A stretch of 64,000 bases of DNA from Bordetella genomosp. 8. Lineage in GTDB: Bacteria; Pseudomonadota; Gammaproteobacteria; Burkholderiales; Burkholderiaceae_B. The stretch lies in assembly GCF_002119685.1 (NCBI RefSeq), contig NZ_CP021108.1:1302001-1366000 (forward strand), in the 5' to 3' direction. This document shows positions 15,917-24,999 of the stretch, one piece after another. The notes under the pieces were generated by a model. The model had not been told where the DNA came from, did not search any database, and worked only from the letters and a program-made list of their open reading frames with translations. The position numbers and the translations under genes are program-made. The number at the start of each line of letters is the position of its first letter. Positions within the stretch are counted from its first letter, which is position 1.

Positions 15917-17103
15917 TCCGTGACCCTCCTTTCGCCGTCCGGATCGGCTCCCATGGATGGCGGCGTGCCTTGCGCGCGTGCGCGGCGGTCGGCGCGCGCG
16001 GCGGCGAGCTGCCGCACCAGGCCGACGATGCCCTGTGGCAGGAACAGCGTCACCAGCACGAAAATCAGGCCCAGCGCGTACAGCCAGAACTCCGGGAACA
16101 CGCTGGTGAACCAGGTCTTCAGGCCGTTGACGACGCCGGCGCCCAGGATGGGACCGATCAAGGTGCCGCGTCCGCCGGTGGCGACCCAGATCACCATTTC
16201 GATGGAGTTCTCGGTGGACATTTCGCCGGGATTGATGATGCCCACCTGCGGGACGTAGAGGGCACCGGCGATGCCGCACATCACCGCCGACAGCGTCCAG
16301 ACGAACAGCTTGAAGCCCAGCGGCTCATAGCCGATGAAGCGCAGCCGGCTTTCCGAATCCCGTACGGCGGTCAGCACGCGGCCCAGCTTGGATTGCGTGA
16401 CCGACCGCGCCAGCACCAGGCAGCCGCCCAGGAAGGCCAGCGTGATCCAGTAGAGCGCCGCGCGCGTGCCCGCCGACGTGATGTCGAAACCCAGGATGCG
16501 CTTGAAATCCGTGAATCCGTTGTTGCCGCCGAAGCCGGTGTCGTTGCGGAAGAACAGCAGCATGGCGGCGAACGTCAGGGCCTGGGTGATGATGGAGAAG
16601 TACACGCCCTTGATGCGCGAGCGGAAGGCGAAGTAGCCGAACACGAAGGCCAGTACGCCCGGCACCAGCACCACCAGCAAGGCGGCGTACCAGAAATGCT
16701 CGGTGAACGACCAGTACCAGGGATAGGACTTCCAGTTCAGGAACACCATGAAGTCCGGCAGGTCGCTCTTGTAGACGCCGTCATGGCCGATGGCACGCAT
16801 CAGGTACATGCCGTGGGCATAGCCTCCCAGCGCGAAGAACAGCCCGTGGCCCAGCGACAGGATGCCCGCATAGCCCCAGACCAGGTCCAGCGCCAGCGCG
16901 GCCAGTGCGTAGCACATGAATTTGCCCAGCAGCGCCACCACGTACGAGGATATGTGCAAGGGGCTGCCCGGCGGGAAGGCCAGGTTCAGCAGCGGCGGCA
17001 AGGCCAGGATCAGCGCCACCAGGGCCAGCGCCACCCAGGCGCGCCGGGAATACAAGGGGGGCCGCGCCATCGCGGCCAGGTCCATGGAAGGGGACATCTT
17101 CAT
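15913..17103 (-). CDS. urtC: Urea ABC transporter permease UrtC
   Basis: 396 residues, a LivM-like permease with multiple membrane segments from about residue 22 to 370. It contains the permease-loop motif (VRDSESRLRFIGYEPLGFKL) that docks the ATPases. Unlike LivM it has the UrtC-type insert with LNWKSYPWYWSF. The ATG at 17103 overlaps the urtB stop by four bases. Forms the membrane channel with UrtB. Confidence 0.93.
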   Translation of the reverse strand: MKMSPSMDLAAMARPPLYSRRAWVALALVALILALPPLLNLAFPPGSPLHISSYVVALLGKFMCYALAALALDLVWGYAGILSLGHGLFFALGGYAHGMYLMRAIGHDGVYKSDLPDFMVFLNWKSYPWYWSFTEHFWYAALLVVLVPGVLAFVFGYFAFRSRIKGVYFSIITQALTFAAMLLFFRNDTGFGGNNGFTDFKRILGFDITSAGTRAALYWITLAFLGGCLVLARSVTQSKLGRVLTAVRDSESRLRFIGYEPLGFKLFVWTLSAVMCGIAGALYVPQVGIINPGEMSTENSIEMVIWVATGGRGTLIGPILGAGVVNGLKTWFTSVFPEFWLYALGLIFVLVTLFLPQGIVGLVRQLAAARADRRARAQGTPPSMGADPDGERRVTE

Positions 17104-18725
17104 TCGACGCTCCGGCCACGCGGGGCGAACAGGCCTTGCGGCCGCTTTTGCACGAACAGCACGATCAGCACCAGGATGGCGATCTTGGCCAGCACGGCGC
17201 CCGCGTAGGGCTCCATGATCTTGTTGAGGCCGCCCAGGCCCAGGGCGGCGATGACGGTGCCCGCGAGCTGGCCGACGCCGCCCAGCACCACCACCATGAA
17301 GGAGTCGACGATGTAGCCGCGGCCCAGGTCCGGCCCGACGTTGCCCAGCTGCGACAGCGCCACGCCCGCCAGCCCGGCAATGCCGGAACCGAGCCCGAAG
17401 GCCAGCATATCGATGCGCCCCGTCGGGACGCCCACGCAGTCGGCCATGCGGCGATTCTGCGTGATGGCGCGCACGAACAGGCCCAGCCGCGTGTGATTCA
17501 GCAGCAGCCACACGAAGAACAGCACCAGCAGCGAGAACACGATGATGACGATACGGTTGTAGGTCAGCACCAGTCCGCCCATGACGGTGACGCCGCCGCT
17601 CATCCAGCCGGGATTGCTGACTTCCACGTTCTGCGCGCCGAACAGCGAGCGCACCAGTTGCATCAGGATCAGGCTGATGCCCCAGGTCGCCAGCAGCGTT
17701 TCCAGCGGCCGGCCGTACAGCCAGCGGATGACGGTGCGTTCCAGCGCCATGCCCACCAGCGCGGTCACGACGAAGGCGACCGGCAGCGCGGCGATCACGT
17801 ACCAGTCCAGCCAGGCGGGCGCCCAGGCGCGGAACGCACCCTGCACGGCGAAGGTGGCATAGGCGCCTATCATCAGCAATTCACCGTGGGCCATGTTGAT
17901 GACGCCCATCAGGCCGAAGGTGATGGCCAGGCCCAGCGCGGCCAGCAACAGCACGCTGCCCAGGCTGATGCCGTAGAAGAGATTGCCGGCCCATTCGATG
18001 GCGGCCAGGTGGCGATCGATGGCGCGCAGCGCCGCGGCCGCGGCATCGCGAACGCCGGCGTCCGCTTCCGTGTAATTGCCCTGCGCATCGCGGCCGGTCA
18101 TCGCCGTCAGCACGGGAATGAAGCCCGTGTTCAGGCTGCGGCCCAGGATGTCGACCGCGTGACGGCGCACGTTGGCGTCGGGACTTTTCAGTTCGAGATT
18201 GGCTTGCGCGATTTCCAGCGCGGCCCGTACCTGCGGGTCTTTTTCCTTGTCCAGCGCGGCGACGATCTGCGGCAGCACGCTGGCCTGCGACGTTTGCTGC
18301 AGGCGCTGCGCGGCGGCCAGGCGCTGGGCGGGATCGGCGGCATGCAGCCGCGATTCCGCCAGCGCGCCATCGATGGCGCGGCGCAGGCGGTTATTGATCA
18401 TGACGGCGCTTGCGTCGGCCGGCATCGTCAGGCTCTGCCCCGTGGCCGGGTCGAGCGCGCCCTTGCCGGTATCGACCAGCACGCGGCCGTCGGCCGTGGC
18501 ATACAGGCGGTCCGAACCCATGGCCGCCAATACATCGGCGGCCTCGGCTTGCGTGGACTGGCCCAGTTTGCCGATCGCCTCCAGCTTGGCGTCGGTATCG
18601 TCGCCGGCCAGCGGCGCGAGCAGCGAGGCATCGAGCCCCGCGCCCAGCGCCGCCGCCATGGGCATGGCGAGCAGCCATGCGGCCAACAGGCGGCGCAGAG
18701 AGATTGCGAAGAGCGCGAGGCGCAT
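17100..18725 (-). CDS. urtB: Urea ABC transporter permease UrtB
   Basis: 541 residues. As in other proteobacterial UrtB proteins, a signal peptide and a soluble alpha-helical, HEAT-like N-terminal domain (about 30-245) precede a LivH-like membrane domain (about 250-541, with GLMGVINMAHGELLMIGAY). The start ATG at 18725 is placed by the signal peptide (MRLALFAISLRRLLAAWLL); GGAAGGAA lies about 11 bases upstream. Downstream genes overlap it, so urtBCDE form a tightly coupled block. Confidence 0.92.
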   Translation of the reverse strand: MRLALFAISLRRLLAAWLLAMPMAAALGAGLDASLLAPLAGDDTDAKLEAIGKLGQSTQAEAADVLAAMGSDRLYATADGRVLVDTGKGALDPATGQSLTMPADASAVMINNRLRRAIDGALAESRLHAADPAQRLAAAQRLQQTSQASVLPQIVAALDKEKDPQVRAALEIAQANLELKSPDANVRRHAVDILGRSLNTGFIPVLTAMTGRDAQGNYTEADAGVRDAAAAALRAIDRHLAAIEWAGNLFYGISLGSVLLLAALGLAITFGLMGVINMAHGELLMIGAYATFAVQGAFRAWAPAWLDWYVIAALPVAFVVTALVGMALERTVIRWLYGRPLETLLATWGISLILMQLVRSLFGAQNVEVSNPGWMSGGVTVMGGLVLTYNRIVIIVFSLLVLFFVWLLLNHTRLGLFVRAITQNRRMADCVGVPTGRIDMLAFGLGSGIAGLAGVALSQLGNVGPDLGRGYIVDSFMVVVLGGVGQLAGTVIAALGLGGLNKIMEPYAGAVLAKIAILVLIVLFVQKRPQGLFAPRGRSVE

Positions 18726-18811
18726 GGCGATGCCGTTCCTTCCTATGCGTTTCCGTACTCGGCGGCGTCCTTGCGGGCCGGCCTTGCGGGCCGTCCCGGC
18801 AAGGATCGCCA

Positions 18812-20065
18812 TTACAGGCCTTGCTTGCCTTCGTTGCCGGGGATGTAGGGGCTCCACGGTTGCGCGCGGATGGGCCCCTTGCTCTTCCAGACGACGTTGA
18901 ACTGGCCATCGGCGCGGATTTCGCCGATGTAGACGGGCTTGTGCAGGTGATGGTTGGTCTTGTCCATCTCGATGGTGTAGCCGTCAGGCGCATTGAACTT
19001 CTGGCCGCCCACCGCCGCGATGACCTTGGAGACGTCCGTCGTCTTGGCCTGTTCGACCGCCTGCTTCCACATATGGATGCCGATGTAGGTGGCTTCCATC
19101 GGGTCGTTGGTGACCACCGTATCCGCGTTCGGCAGGTTCTTGGCCTTGGCGTAGGCCTTCCACTTCTTGATGAATTCGGCGTTGACCGGATTCTTGATGG
19201 ACTCGAAGTAATTCCAGGCGGCCAGGTGGCCGACCAGCGGCTTGGTGTCCACGCCGCGCAGTTCTTCTTCGCCCACCGAGAACGCCACGACCGGAACGTC
19301 GGTCGCCTTCAGGCCGGCATTGCCCAGTTCCTTGTAGAAGGGCACGTTGGAATCGCCGTTGATGGTGGAGACCACGGCCGTCTTGCCGCCGGTGGCGAAC
19401 TTCTTGATGTTGGCGACGATGGTCTGATAATCGGAGTGGCCGAAGGGCGTGTAGACCTCCTGGATGTCCTGGTCCTTGATGCCCTTGGAGTGCAGGAAGG
19501 CGCGCAGGATCTTGTTGGTCGTACGGGGATAGACGTAGTCCGTACCCAGCAGCACGAAACGCTTGGCGCCGCCGCCGTCTTCGCTCATCAGGTACTCCAC
19601 CGCGGGGATGGCCTGCTGGTTGGGCGCGGCGCCGGTGTAGAAGACGTTGTGTTCGAGTTCCTCGCCTTCGTACTGAACGGGGTAGAACAGCAGGCCGTTC
19701 AATTCCTTGAATACCGGCAGGACCGACTTGCGCGACACCGAGGTCCAGCAACCGAACACCACTGCGACCTTGTCCTGCGACAGCAACTGGCGGGCCTTTT
19801 CGGCGAACAGCGGCCAGTTCGACGCGGGGTCCACGATCACGGGTTCGAGCTTCTTGCCCATCACGCCGCCGGCCGCGTTGATTTCTTCGATGGTCATCAG
19901 GGCAACGTCTTTCAGCGACGTCTCGGAAATCGCCATCGTGCCGGACAGCGAATGCAGGATGCCGACCTTGATGGTCTCTTCGGCGGCCAGGGCTTCCGGC
20001 AGCCATCCCGTCATCGCCATCACGCTGGCGGCCGTCAATTGTTTGAGTACGAGTCTGCGGTTCAT
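18812..20065 (-). CDS. urtA: Urea ABC transporter substrate-binding protein UrtA
   Basis: 417 residues. The signal (MNRRLVLKQLTAASVMAMTG, then LPEALA) has twin arginines near the start; mature sequence begins about EETIKVGILHSLSGTMAISE. Characteristic UrtA segments are VVFGCWTSVSRKSVLPVFKE, LLFYPVQYEGEE and LGTDYVYPRTTN. It binds urea in the periplasm and delivers it to UrtBC. First gene of the operon, behind a sigma54-type promoter, with an 86-bp gap before urtB. No urease genes lie in the window. Confidence 0.94.
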   Translation of the reverse strand: MNRRLVLKQLTAASVMAMTGWLPEALAAEETIKVGILHSLSGTMAISETSLKDVALMTIEEINAAGGVMGKKLEPVIVDPASNWPLFAEKARQLLSQDKVAVVFGCWTSVSRKSVLPVFKELNGLLFYPVQYEGEELEHNVFYTGAAPNQQAIPAVEYLMSEDGGGAKRFVLLGTDYVYPRTTNKILRAFLHSKGIKDQDIQEVYTPFGHSDYQTIVANIKKFATGGKTAVVSTINGDSNVPFYKELGNAGLKATDVPVVAFSVGEEELRGVDTKPLVGHLAAWNYFESIKNPVNAEFIKKWKAYAKAKNLPNADTVVTNDPMEATYIGIHMWKQAVEQAKTTDVSKVIAAVGGQKFNAPDGYTIEMDKTNHHLHKPVYIGEIRADGQFNVVWKSKGPIRAQPWSPYIPGNEGKQGL

Positions 20066-20176
20066 GTTGTCGGGATCCTTAACGGTGAGCCGGCACGGGC
20101 CGGCAGGAGTGCGTGGCAATGCGTCGTACAGCGGCGGCCCGCGCGGCTGTCGATGCGCGGAGGCACGAGCATGAAA

Positions 20177-20192
20177 AGCAAAACGTATGCCA
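20177..20192 (-). promoter_or_regulatory. Predicted sigma54 (-24/-12) promoter of urtA
   Basis: On the minus strand TGGCATA-N4-TTGCT spans 20192-20177, against consensus TGGCACG-N4-TTGCW. The invariant GG and GC are separated by exactly ten bases. Transcription would begin near 20167, giving a leader of about 100 nt to urtA. NtrC control through sigma54 is known for urea uptake in many proteobacteria. Confidence 0.65.
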
Positions 20193-20320
20193 ATTTCTCA
20201 TGCAGGGGCGGGCCTCCCCCTGGGTGCGGTGCGGCGGCCGGCCGGCATGGGTTGGGGTGGCGCGGGCAGTCCGCGACGGCGCGGCGCGTACGCATCGACG
20301 CGCACGTCATCGTGAGTTCG

Positions 20321-20453
20321 TGCACCAATAGTAGGCGTCCGGCCTGGGGTATGGCACGGTGGTGGTGCGAACCGCGCCGCGGATTGGTGCGCGATGTTTG
20401 CTTTCGGGGGCCTTTCGTCAGACTTCAGGGCGAACAGGGGCCGCACTGGTGCG
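20321..20453. promoter_or_regulatory. Cluster of NtrC-like half sites upstream of urtA
   Basis: Half sites of the NtrC dyad (TGCACCA-N5-TGGTGCA) occur as TGCACCA at 20321-20327, TGGTGCG at 20385-20391 and TGGTGCG at 20447-20453. The middle one has a partial partner (CGCGCCG, 20373-20379), 10 of 14 positions matching. They lie 150-290 bp upstream of the predicted start, normal for sigma54 enhancers. Sites are imperfect, so this is inference. Nothing else is visible in the 20066-20497 gap. Confidence 0.4.
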
Positions 20454-20497
20454 AAGCGGGCCGAGACTCCCGGTCTTCAACTTCGCCTCGCCATTGC

Positions 20498-21304
20498 TCA
20501 AGGCAACGTGAAGGCGGTTCGATCTTCCTGACGCGTCCCGGTCGATCGCGCCGCACGCGATAGCTGGATCGCACAGGCATTGACCAGTTCTATGCAGCGT
20601 GCGGTCTTTTGCGGGTCCTTGCGCGCCAGGGGCATGGAAATGCCAACGCAGCCGATGACCGCGCCGCTGGCGCCAAACACGGGAGCGGCGATCGCGTGCG
20701 AGCCTTCATACCGCTGGCCGTCCGAAATGCTGTAGCCCGCGGCACGCGCCTCCCGCATCCATTCGACGAAGGTGTCCCAGTCAGGCAAGGCGGCGACGCC
20801 TTCGCCGCCAGCCTTTTCGCGGTCGTAGATCATGCGCAGGGTGGGCTCGGGCAATTGCGACGCGATCGAACGGCCGGACGCGCCCCACAGCACGGAATAT
20901 GTCTGGTCGGTGCGCATGACGTATTGGATCGCATGATGGGAGTGCAGGTTGGCAATGAAGCGCATGCGGGACACCTGCTCCAGGTAAGCCCCGTAGAACG
21001 CCGACTCGCCGCTTCCATCCACCAGCAGCCGCAGGGCGTCGTTGACCGACGCGGGGAAGCTGCTGGACGCCACCATCACGGTCGCCACGCGCAGGAATGC
21101 GGGTCCTGGGCTGTAGGCGCCGGTCTCCTCATCCTGCGTGACGTAATCTGCCTGCCGCAAGACGTTCAGGATGCGATGCGTCGTGCTGGCCGGCAGGTCC
21201 AGCACGCTCGCGAGCCGTGTCACCGTGATGGGGCGCCCAGCCTCCGCCAGCCCGAAAAGTACGCGCACGCTGCGCAACAGCGTGCTGTGGGCTTCCTCGC
21301 TCAT
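20498..21304 (-). CDS. IclR-family transcriptional regulator
   Basis: 268 residues. N-terminal winged helix (about 8-70, with LDLPASTTHRILNVLRQADYV) and IclR effector domain (about 80-255). It is divergent from the DUF35-thiolase-Bug-SDR-PrpD-CoA-transferase genes with 111 bp between, including a 17-bp dyad just before the DUF35 ribosome site. It most likely controls that unit; the effector may be an aromatic or branched acid or its CoA ester, but nothing in the sequence says which. Confidence 0.87.
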   Translation of the reverse strand: MSEEAHSTLLRSVRVLFGLAEAGRPITVTRLASVLDLPASTTHRILNVLRQADYVTQDEETGAYSPGPAFLRVATVMVASSSFPASVNDALRLLVDGSGESAFYGAYLEQVSRMRFIANLHSHHAIQYVMRTDQTYSVLWGASGRSIASQLPEPTLRMIYDREKAGGEGVAALPDWDTFVEWMREARAAGYSISDGQRYEGSHAIAAPVFGASGAVIGCVGISMPLARKDPQKTARCIELVNACAIQLSRAARSTGTRQEDRTAFTLP

Positions 21305-21382
21305 CGATCCACTCCTTGAAGGCTATTGCCGGCCGGGATTCAAGTGTATAGAATCCCATTCCATTCAAATGAATAGTAAGTC

Positions 21383-21399
21383 ATTCCAACCAGCGGAAT
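21383..21399. promoter_or_regulatory. 17-bp dyad, probable IclR operator
   Basis: ATTCC-N7-GGAAT at 21383-21399 has the same 5-7-5 architecture as the dyads next to the other IclR gene (2028-2066). Nearby, ATTC-N4-GAAT (about 21363-21374) may be a second site. It lies six bases before the GGAGG of the DUF35 gene, suited to repression. Confidence 0.45.
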
Positions 21400-21415
21400 A
21401 TGACGGAGGAGACAA

Positions 21416-21826
21416 ATGGCGGATGCACACCCTGCGGCAGCGCTCACCGTGCTGCCTTATCTGGAGAAGACGGCGGACGAGGTCCGTTTGTTGGCCACGC
21501 TGTGCGACGAATGCGGCTATCACACGTTCCCGCCTTCCACGGTGTGTCCGCGCTGCATGTCGCTGGCCGTGCGCCCGCTGCGCCTGAATGCGGAAGGCAG
21601 GCTCTACAGCTACACCACCATGCGTCACGGCGCCGGTATTACCTACGCGGGCTATGTGGACTTTCCGGAAAACATAAGAGTGTTTGGGCATCTGGGCGGA
21701 TACACGGAAGACACACCCCCCGTATGCGACAGCCCGGTCCGCGTGGTGGCGGCGGCGCCCGTGGAAGGCGCGCGCACCAGCGCCCCCGTGGATTTCAAGT
21801 TCGTCCCGAAGGAGGTCGCCCGATGA
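21416..21826 (+). CDS. DUF35/OB-fold, zinc-ribbon protein (thiolase partner)
   Basis: 136 residues. An N-terminal rubredoxin-like zinc ribbon (Cys30, Cys33, Cys44, Cys47 in CDECG and CPRC) is followed by an OB-fold. Such DUF35 proteins form complexes with thiolases or SCP2-like proteins and are thought to bind the acyl-CoA or help the reaction. GGAGG lies six bases before the ATG, and its stop overlaps the thiolase start by four bases, so the two proteins are very probably made together as a complex. Confidence 0.85.
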   Translation: MADAHPAAALTVLPYLEKTADEVRLLATLCDECGYHTFPPSTVCPRCMSLAVRPLRLNAEGRLYSYTTMRHGAGITYAGYVDFPENIRVFGHLGGYTEDTPPVCDSPVRVVAAAPVEGARTSAPVDFKFVPKEVAR

Positions 21827-22968
21827 CACCCAAGGTCTATCTGATCGGCACGGGCATGGTGCCCTTCGGCCGCTTTCCTGAAATGAGCCATCGTGAATTC
21901 GCCTGGCCCGCCGTGCGCGAGGCCATCCTCGATAGCGGCGTGGCCAAGGAAGATATCGACGTCGCGTATTCCGCGTCGATGCTAGGCGGCATGCTGACCG
22001 GCCAGCAGGTGTTGGGCAAGATCGGGCTGACCGGCCTGCCCATCATCAACGTGGAAAACGCCTGTTCCAGCGGATCCACCGCCTTGGGCGAGGCGGTCAG
22101 TCGCATACGCGCGGGAACGGCCGATGTCGCGCTGGTCTTCGGCGTCGAAATGCTCAGCAAGCTGGGCGGTGGTCCATTGCCGCTCAGTCCCGACGATTGG
22201 GATGCCGCACACGGCCTGACCATGCCGGGTGTCTACGCCATGCGTGCGCAACGCTACGTGTACGAGCATGGCATATCGCGCGGCGACTTCTCACAGGTAT
22301 CGGTGAAGGCGCGCAAGCACGGTGCGTTGAATCCGTTGGCACAGATGCGCAAGCCCGTCACGTTGGATGAAGTCGAAGGTTCGCGCATGATCGCCGACCC
22401 GCTACGCCTGCTGCATTGCTGCCCTACCGGCGACGGGGCGGCCGCGGTGGTGGTGGCGTCGGAAGACTGGGTCAAGCGCGCCAAGGTCGCCATGCCGGTG
22501 GAAATCTGCGCCACGGTGCTGCATTCCGGAAAATTCGAGCCAGGCCCGAGCTCCATGATCAAGTCGCACGTGTCCGGAAAATCGGCGGCCGAGGCCTATG
22601 AAATCGCCGGCCTGGGGCCCGAGGACATCGACGTTGCCGAAATCCACGATTCCTTCGCGATCGCGGAGTTGATGTACTACGAAACCTTCCAGTTTTGCCG
22701 GCCGGGCGAAGCGATCAGCCTGCTGAAAAGCGGCGCGACCTCGTTGGGAGGCAAGCATCCCATCAATCCGTCGGGCGGGCTGATGGCGCGCGGCCATCCT
22801 GTTGCGGCCACCGGTGTGGCGCAGATCGTCGAGATCGTGCGGCAGCTGCAGGGGCGTTGCGGCGCACATCAGGTGGAAGGCGCGCGCGTCGGCCTCGCCC
22901 ATGCCACCGGCGGCGGCATATCCGGTTTCGAACACGGTGCCTGCGCCGTGACTATCCTCAAGCGTTGA
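21823..22968 (+). CDS. Thiolase-family protein (acetyl-CoA acetyltransferase / SCP2-thiolase-like)
   Basis: 381 residues. The thiolase core is clear: nucleophile Cys81 in NVENACSSGSTALGE, HDSFAIAE, and the C-terminal NPSGGLMARGHPVAATG with its active-site His. It belongs to the SCP2-thiolase-like branch that pairs with DUF35 proteins. The second acid/base Cys of degradative thiolases is not obvious (the end reads HATGGGISGFEHGACAVTIL). It would cleave or form a 3-oxoacyl-CoA. The ATG at 21823 overlaps the upstream stop. Confidence 0.85.
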   Translation: MTPKVYLIGTGMVPFGRFPEMSHREFAWPAVREAILDSGVAKEDIDVAYSASMLGGMLTGQQVLGKIGLTGLPIINVENACSSGSTALGEAVSRIRAGTADVALVFGVEMLSKLGGGPLPLSPDDWDAAHGLTMPGVYAMRAQRYVYEHGISRGDFSQVSVKARKHGALNPLAQMRKPVTLDEVEGSRMIADPLRLLHCCPTGDGAAAVVVASEDWVKRAKVAMPVEICATVLHSGKFEPGPSSMIKSHVSGKSAAEAYEIAGLGPEDIDVAEIHDSFAIAELMYYETFQFCRPGEAISLLKSGATSLGGKHPINPSGGLMARGHPVAATGVAQIVEIVRQLQGRCGAHQVEGARVGLAHATGGGISGFEHGACAVTILKR

Positions 22969-23080
22969 GGACAACCCAAGGGCGCCATATCGACCAACCG
23001 TCGAGCAACTTAGAGACCGCCAGGCCCGCGCAGACGGGAAATGCGGCCGGCTGGCCCAGCCTACCCAAGGAGACAACACC

Positions 23081-24124
23081 ATGAAATGCCACCTTCCTTC
23101 GAAACGAGGCGCCTCTCGTCCCGTCCTCGCCCATCCGGCCGGCGACAGGGTCAGACGTTCGCTGGCGGCGGCGGCCGTCACGCTGGCCGCGCTGGCGGCG
23201 CCGGTCCATGCGCAATCCGGCGCGCCGCTATTCGACCATCCGGTGCACATCGCCGTGCCGTTCTCGGCGGGCGGTACCGTCGACGTGGCGGCGCGCGTCA
23301 TCGCCCAGGGCCTGCAGAAACGCATCAACCAATCCGTGGTCGTGGAGAACAAGCCGGGCGCGGGCGGCAATATCGCCGCCGTCTACGTGGCGCACGCGCC
23401 GGCCAGCCAGCCGACACTGCTGGTGACCATGGTGAATCACTTCGTCAACCCGGTCATCTTCAAGGACCCCGGCTACGATCCGGACAAGGATTTCGTGCCT
23501 ATCCTGCAGCTGGGGACGTCCCCCTATGTTTTCGTCGTGCCCGGCAATAGCAGATTCAACAGTCTCCATGACGTCGCCGCTTACGCCAAGGCAAACCCTG
23601 GCAAGCTGGCTTGGGGTTTCGGCGGAATAGGCTCTCCGGGCCATTTCTTCGGCATCGAGTTCGCGCGCGCGGCGCACGTGCAAACCAATCCTATCTCGTA
23701 CCGCGGCGGCCCCGATCTGCTGACCGCGGTCGGCGGCGGCCAGGTCGATATGGTCGTGATGTCGGCGGAAACCTCCTTGCCCTTGATACGCGAAGGCAAG
23801 CTCAAAGCCATCGCCAGCACCGGCGAGCAGCGCAACGCCGCGCTGCCAAAGGTGCCGACGGCCAGCGAGGAAATCCCCGGCTATGCGCCGCTCACGGGGT
23901 ACACCATCATGCTCGCCGCACCGACCATACCCAAGGACAAGCTGGTTCGCCTGCACGACGCCGTCGTCGACGTGGTGAAGTCGCCGGAATATCAGGCTTC
24001 ACTGCAACGAGTCGGGGCCACGGTCACCACCACGGCCAATCTGGAGGAAAGCCGCGCGTTCTTCCAGCAGGAAGGCGGCCGCTGGCGCACGATCGCCACA
24101 GAGTCCCGCTTGCAGATCCAGTAG
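23081..24124 (+). CDS. Bug/TctC-family periplasmic solute receptor
   Basis: 347 residues from the ATG at 23081, preceded by AAGGAGA. The signal is long: a basic region, then VTLAALAAPVHA, then mature sequence. Motifs: HIAVPFSAGGTVDVAAR, VVVENKPGAGGNIAA, GYDPDKDFVPI. The usual PDGYTL segment is replaced by ASQPTLLVTMVNH, so the ligand loop is unusual. It lies inside the CoA-linked cluster, 112 bp after the thiolase gene, suggesting it captures the acid that the cluster activates and degrades. Confidence 0.87.
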   Translation: MKCHLPSKRGASRPVLAHPAGDRVRRSLAAAAVTLAALAAPVHAQSGAPLFDHPVHIAVPFSAGGTVDVAARVIAQGLQKRINQSVVVENKPGAGGNIAAVYVAHAPASQPTLLVTMVNHFVNPVIFKDPGYDPDKDFVPILQLGTSPYVFVVPGNSRFNSLHDVAAYAKANPGKLAWGFGGIGSPGHFFGIEFARAAHVQTNPISYRGGPDLLTAVGGGQVDMVVMSAETSLPLIREGKLKAIASTGEQRNAALPKVPTASEEIPGYAPLTGYTIMLAAPTIPKDKLVRLHDAVVDVVKSPEYQASLQRVGATVTTTANLEESRAFFQQEGGRWRTIATESRLQIQ

Positions 24125-24148
24125 CGTCAGAATCGAAAGGAGCATCAC

Positions 24149-24940
24149 ATGCGATTGGATCTCGAGGGCAAGACCGTGCTGGTCACAGGCGCGTCGCGCG
24201 GCATCGGCTTCGCGGCCGCCGAAGCCTTCGCCGCCGAAGGCTGCGCGGTAAGGCTGGTCTCACGCAGCACCGAGGCGCTGGCCGCGGCGGCCCTTGCTCT
24301 GCAGGACCGCCACGGCGCTACCGTCGAAACAATGGCGATCGACATGCGGGAGCCTGGCGCCGTCGACGCCGTGGCTGATCGGTTCGGCGGCGAACTCGAC
24401 ATCCTGGTGAACAACGCCGGCGATATTCCGCATGGCACCCTGCAGGATATCGATGCACAGCGCTGGCGCACCGCCTGGGACTTGAAGGTATATGGCTACA
24501 TCGATCTGACGCGCGCCATTTATGCCGGCATGCGTGAGCGTGGACGTGGTGGCGTGGTGCTCAATGTGATCGGCATGGCGGGCGGCGAGGGCGTCATTCC
24601 CGAGTACATCGCGGGCAGTGCCGGGAATGCGGCGCTGGACGCCTTCACGCGGGCGCTGGGCGCCTTGAGCCCAGGCGACGGCATCCGCGTCGTCGGCCTG
24701 CATCCCGGCATGGTGGCGACGGACAGGCAGATCACGCGATGGCGTCAGCGCGCGGCCGACAGCCTGAACGATGCCGAGCGTTGGGAGGAACTGACCACGC
24801 ATCTGCCGTTCGGCCGATTGGCCAGGCCGAGCGAGATCGGCAACGCCCTGGCGTTCCTGGCTTCCGGGGCGGCATCGTATGTCTCGGGCACCACCCTTAC
24901 CGTCGATGGCGGCCTCAGCCAGAGGCGCTCCGCAAGATAA
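24149..24940 (+). CDS. SDR-family protein with atypical active site
   Basis: 263 residues. The nucleotide-binding half is normal: TGASRGIG (13-20) and NNAG (88-91). The catalytic half is not: where NISS should be it reads NVIGMAG (139-145), and the Tyr-x3-Lys position reads GSAGNAAL (156-163), leaving neither the Tyr nor the Lys in register. The frame is intact to a normal C-terminus (SGTTLTVDGG), so this is a coherent subfamily rather than a broken gene. It may use other residues (Tyr153 is near) or bind nucleotide only. Sits between Bug and PrpD genes. Confidence 0.82.
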   Translation: MRLDLEGKTVLVTGASRGIGFAAAEAFAAEGCAVRLVSRSTEALAAAALALQDRHGATVETMAIDMREPGAVDAVADRFGGELDILVNNAGDIPHGTLQDIDAQRWRTAWDLKVYGYIDLTRAIYAGMRERGRGGVVLNVIGMAGGEGVIPEYIAGSAGNAALDAFTRALGALSPGDGIRVVGLHPGMVATDRQITRWRQRAADSLNDAERWEELTTHLPFGRLARPSEIGNALAFLASGAASYVSGTTLTVDGGLSQRRSAR

Positions 24941-24999
24941 TGCCGACGGTTTGCGGCCGCCGCGCGGCCTCGACCCATCATGGAACGAACAGGATCATC

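Noticed and set aside
17136..18848. 570-codon open frame on the plus strand opposite urtB
   Set aside because: Composition dominated by Gln/His/Arg/Ala with no domain; urtB on the other strand explains the region fully.
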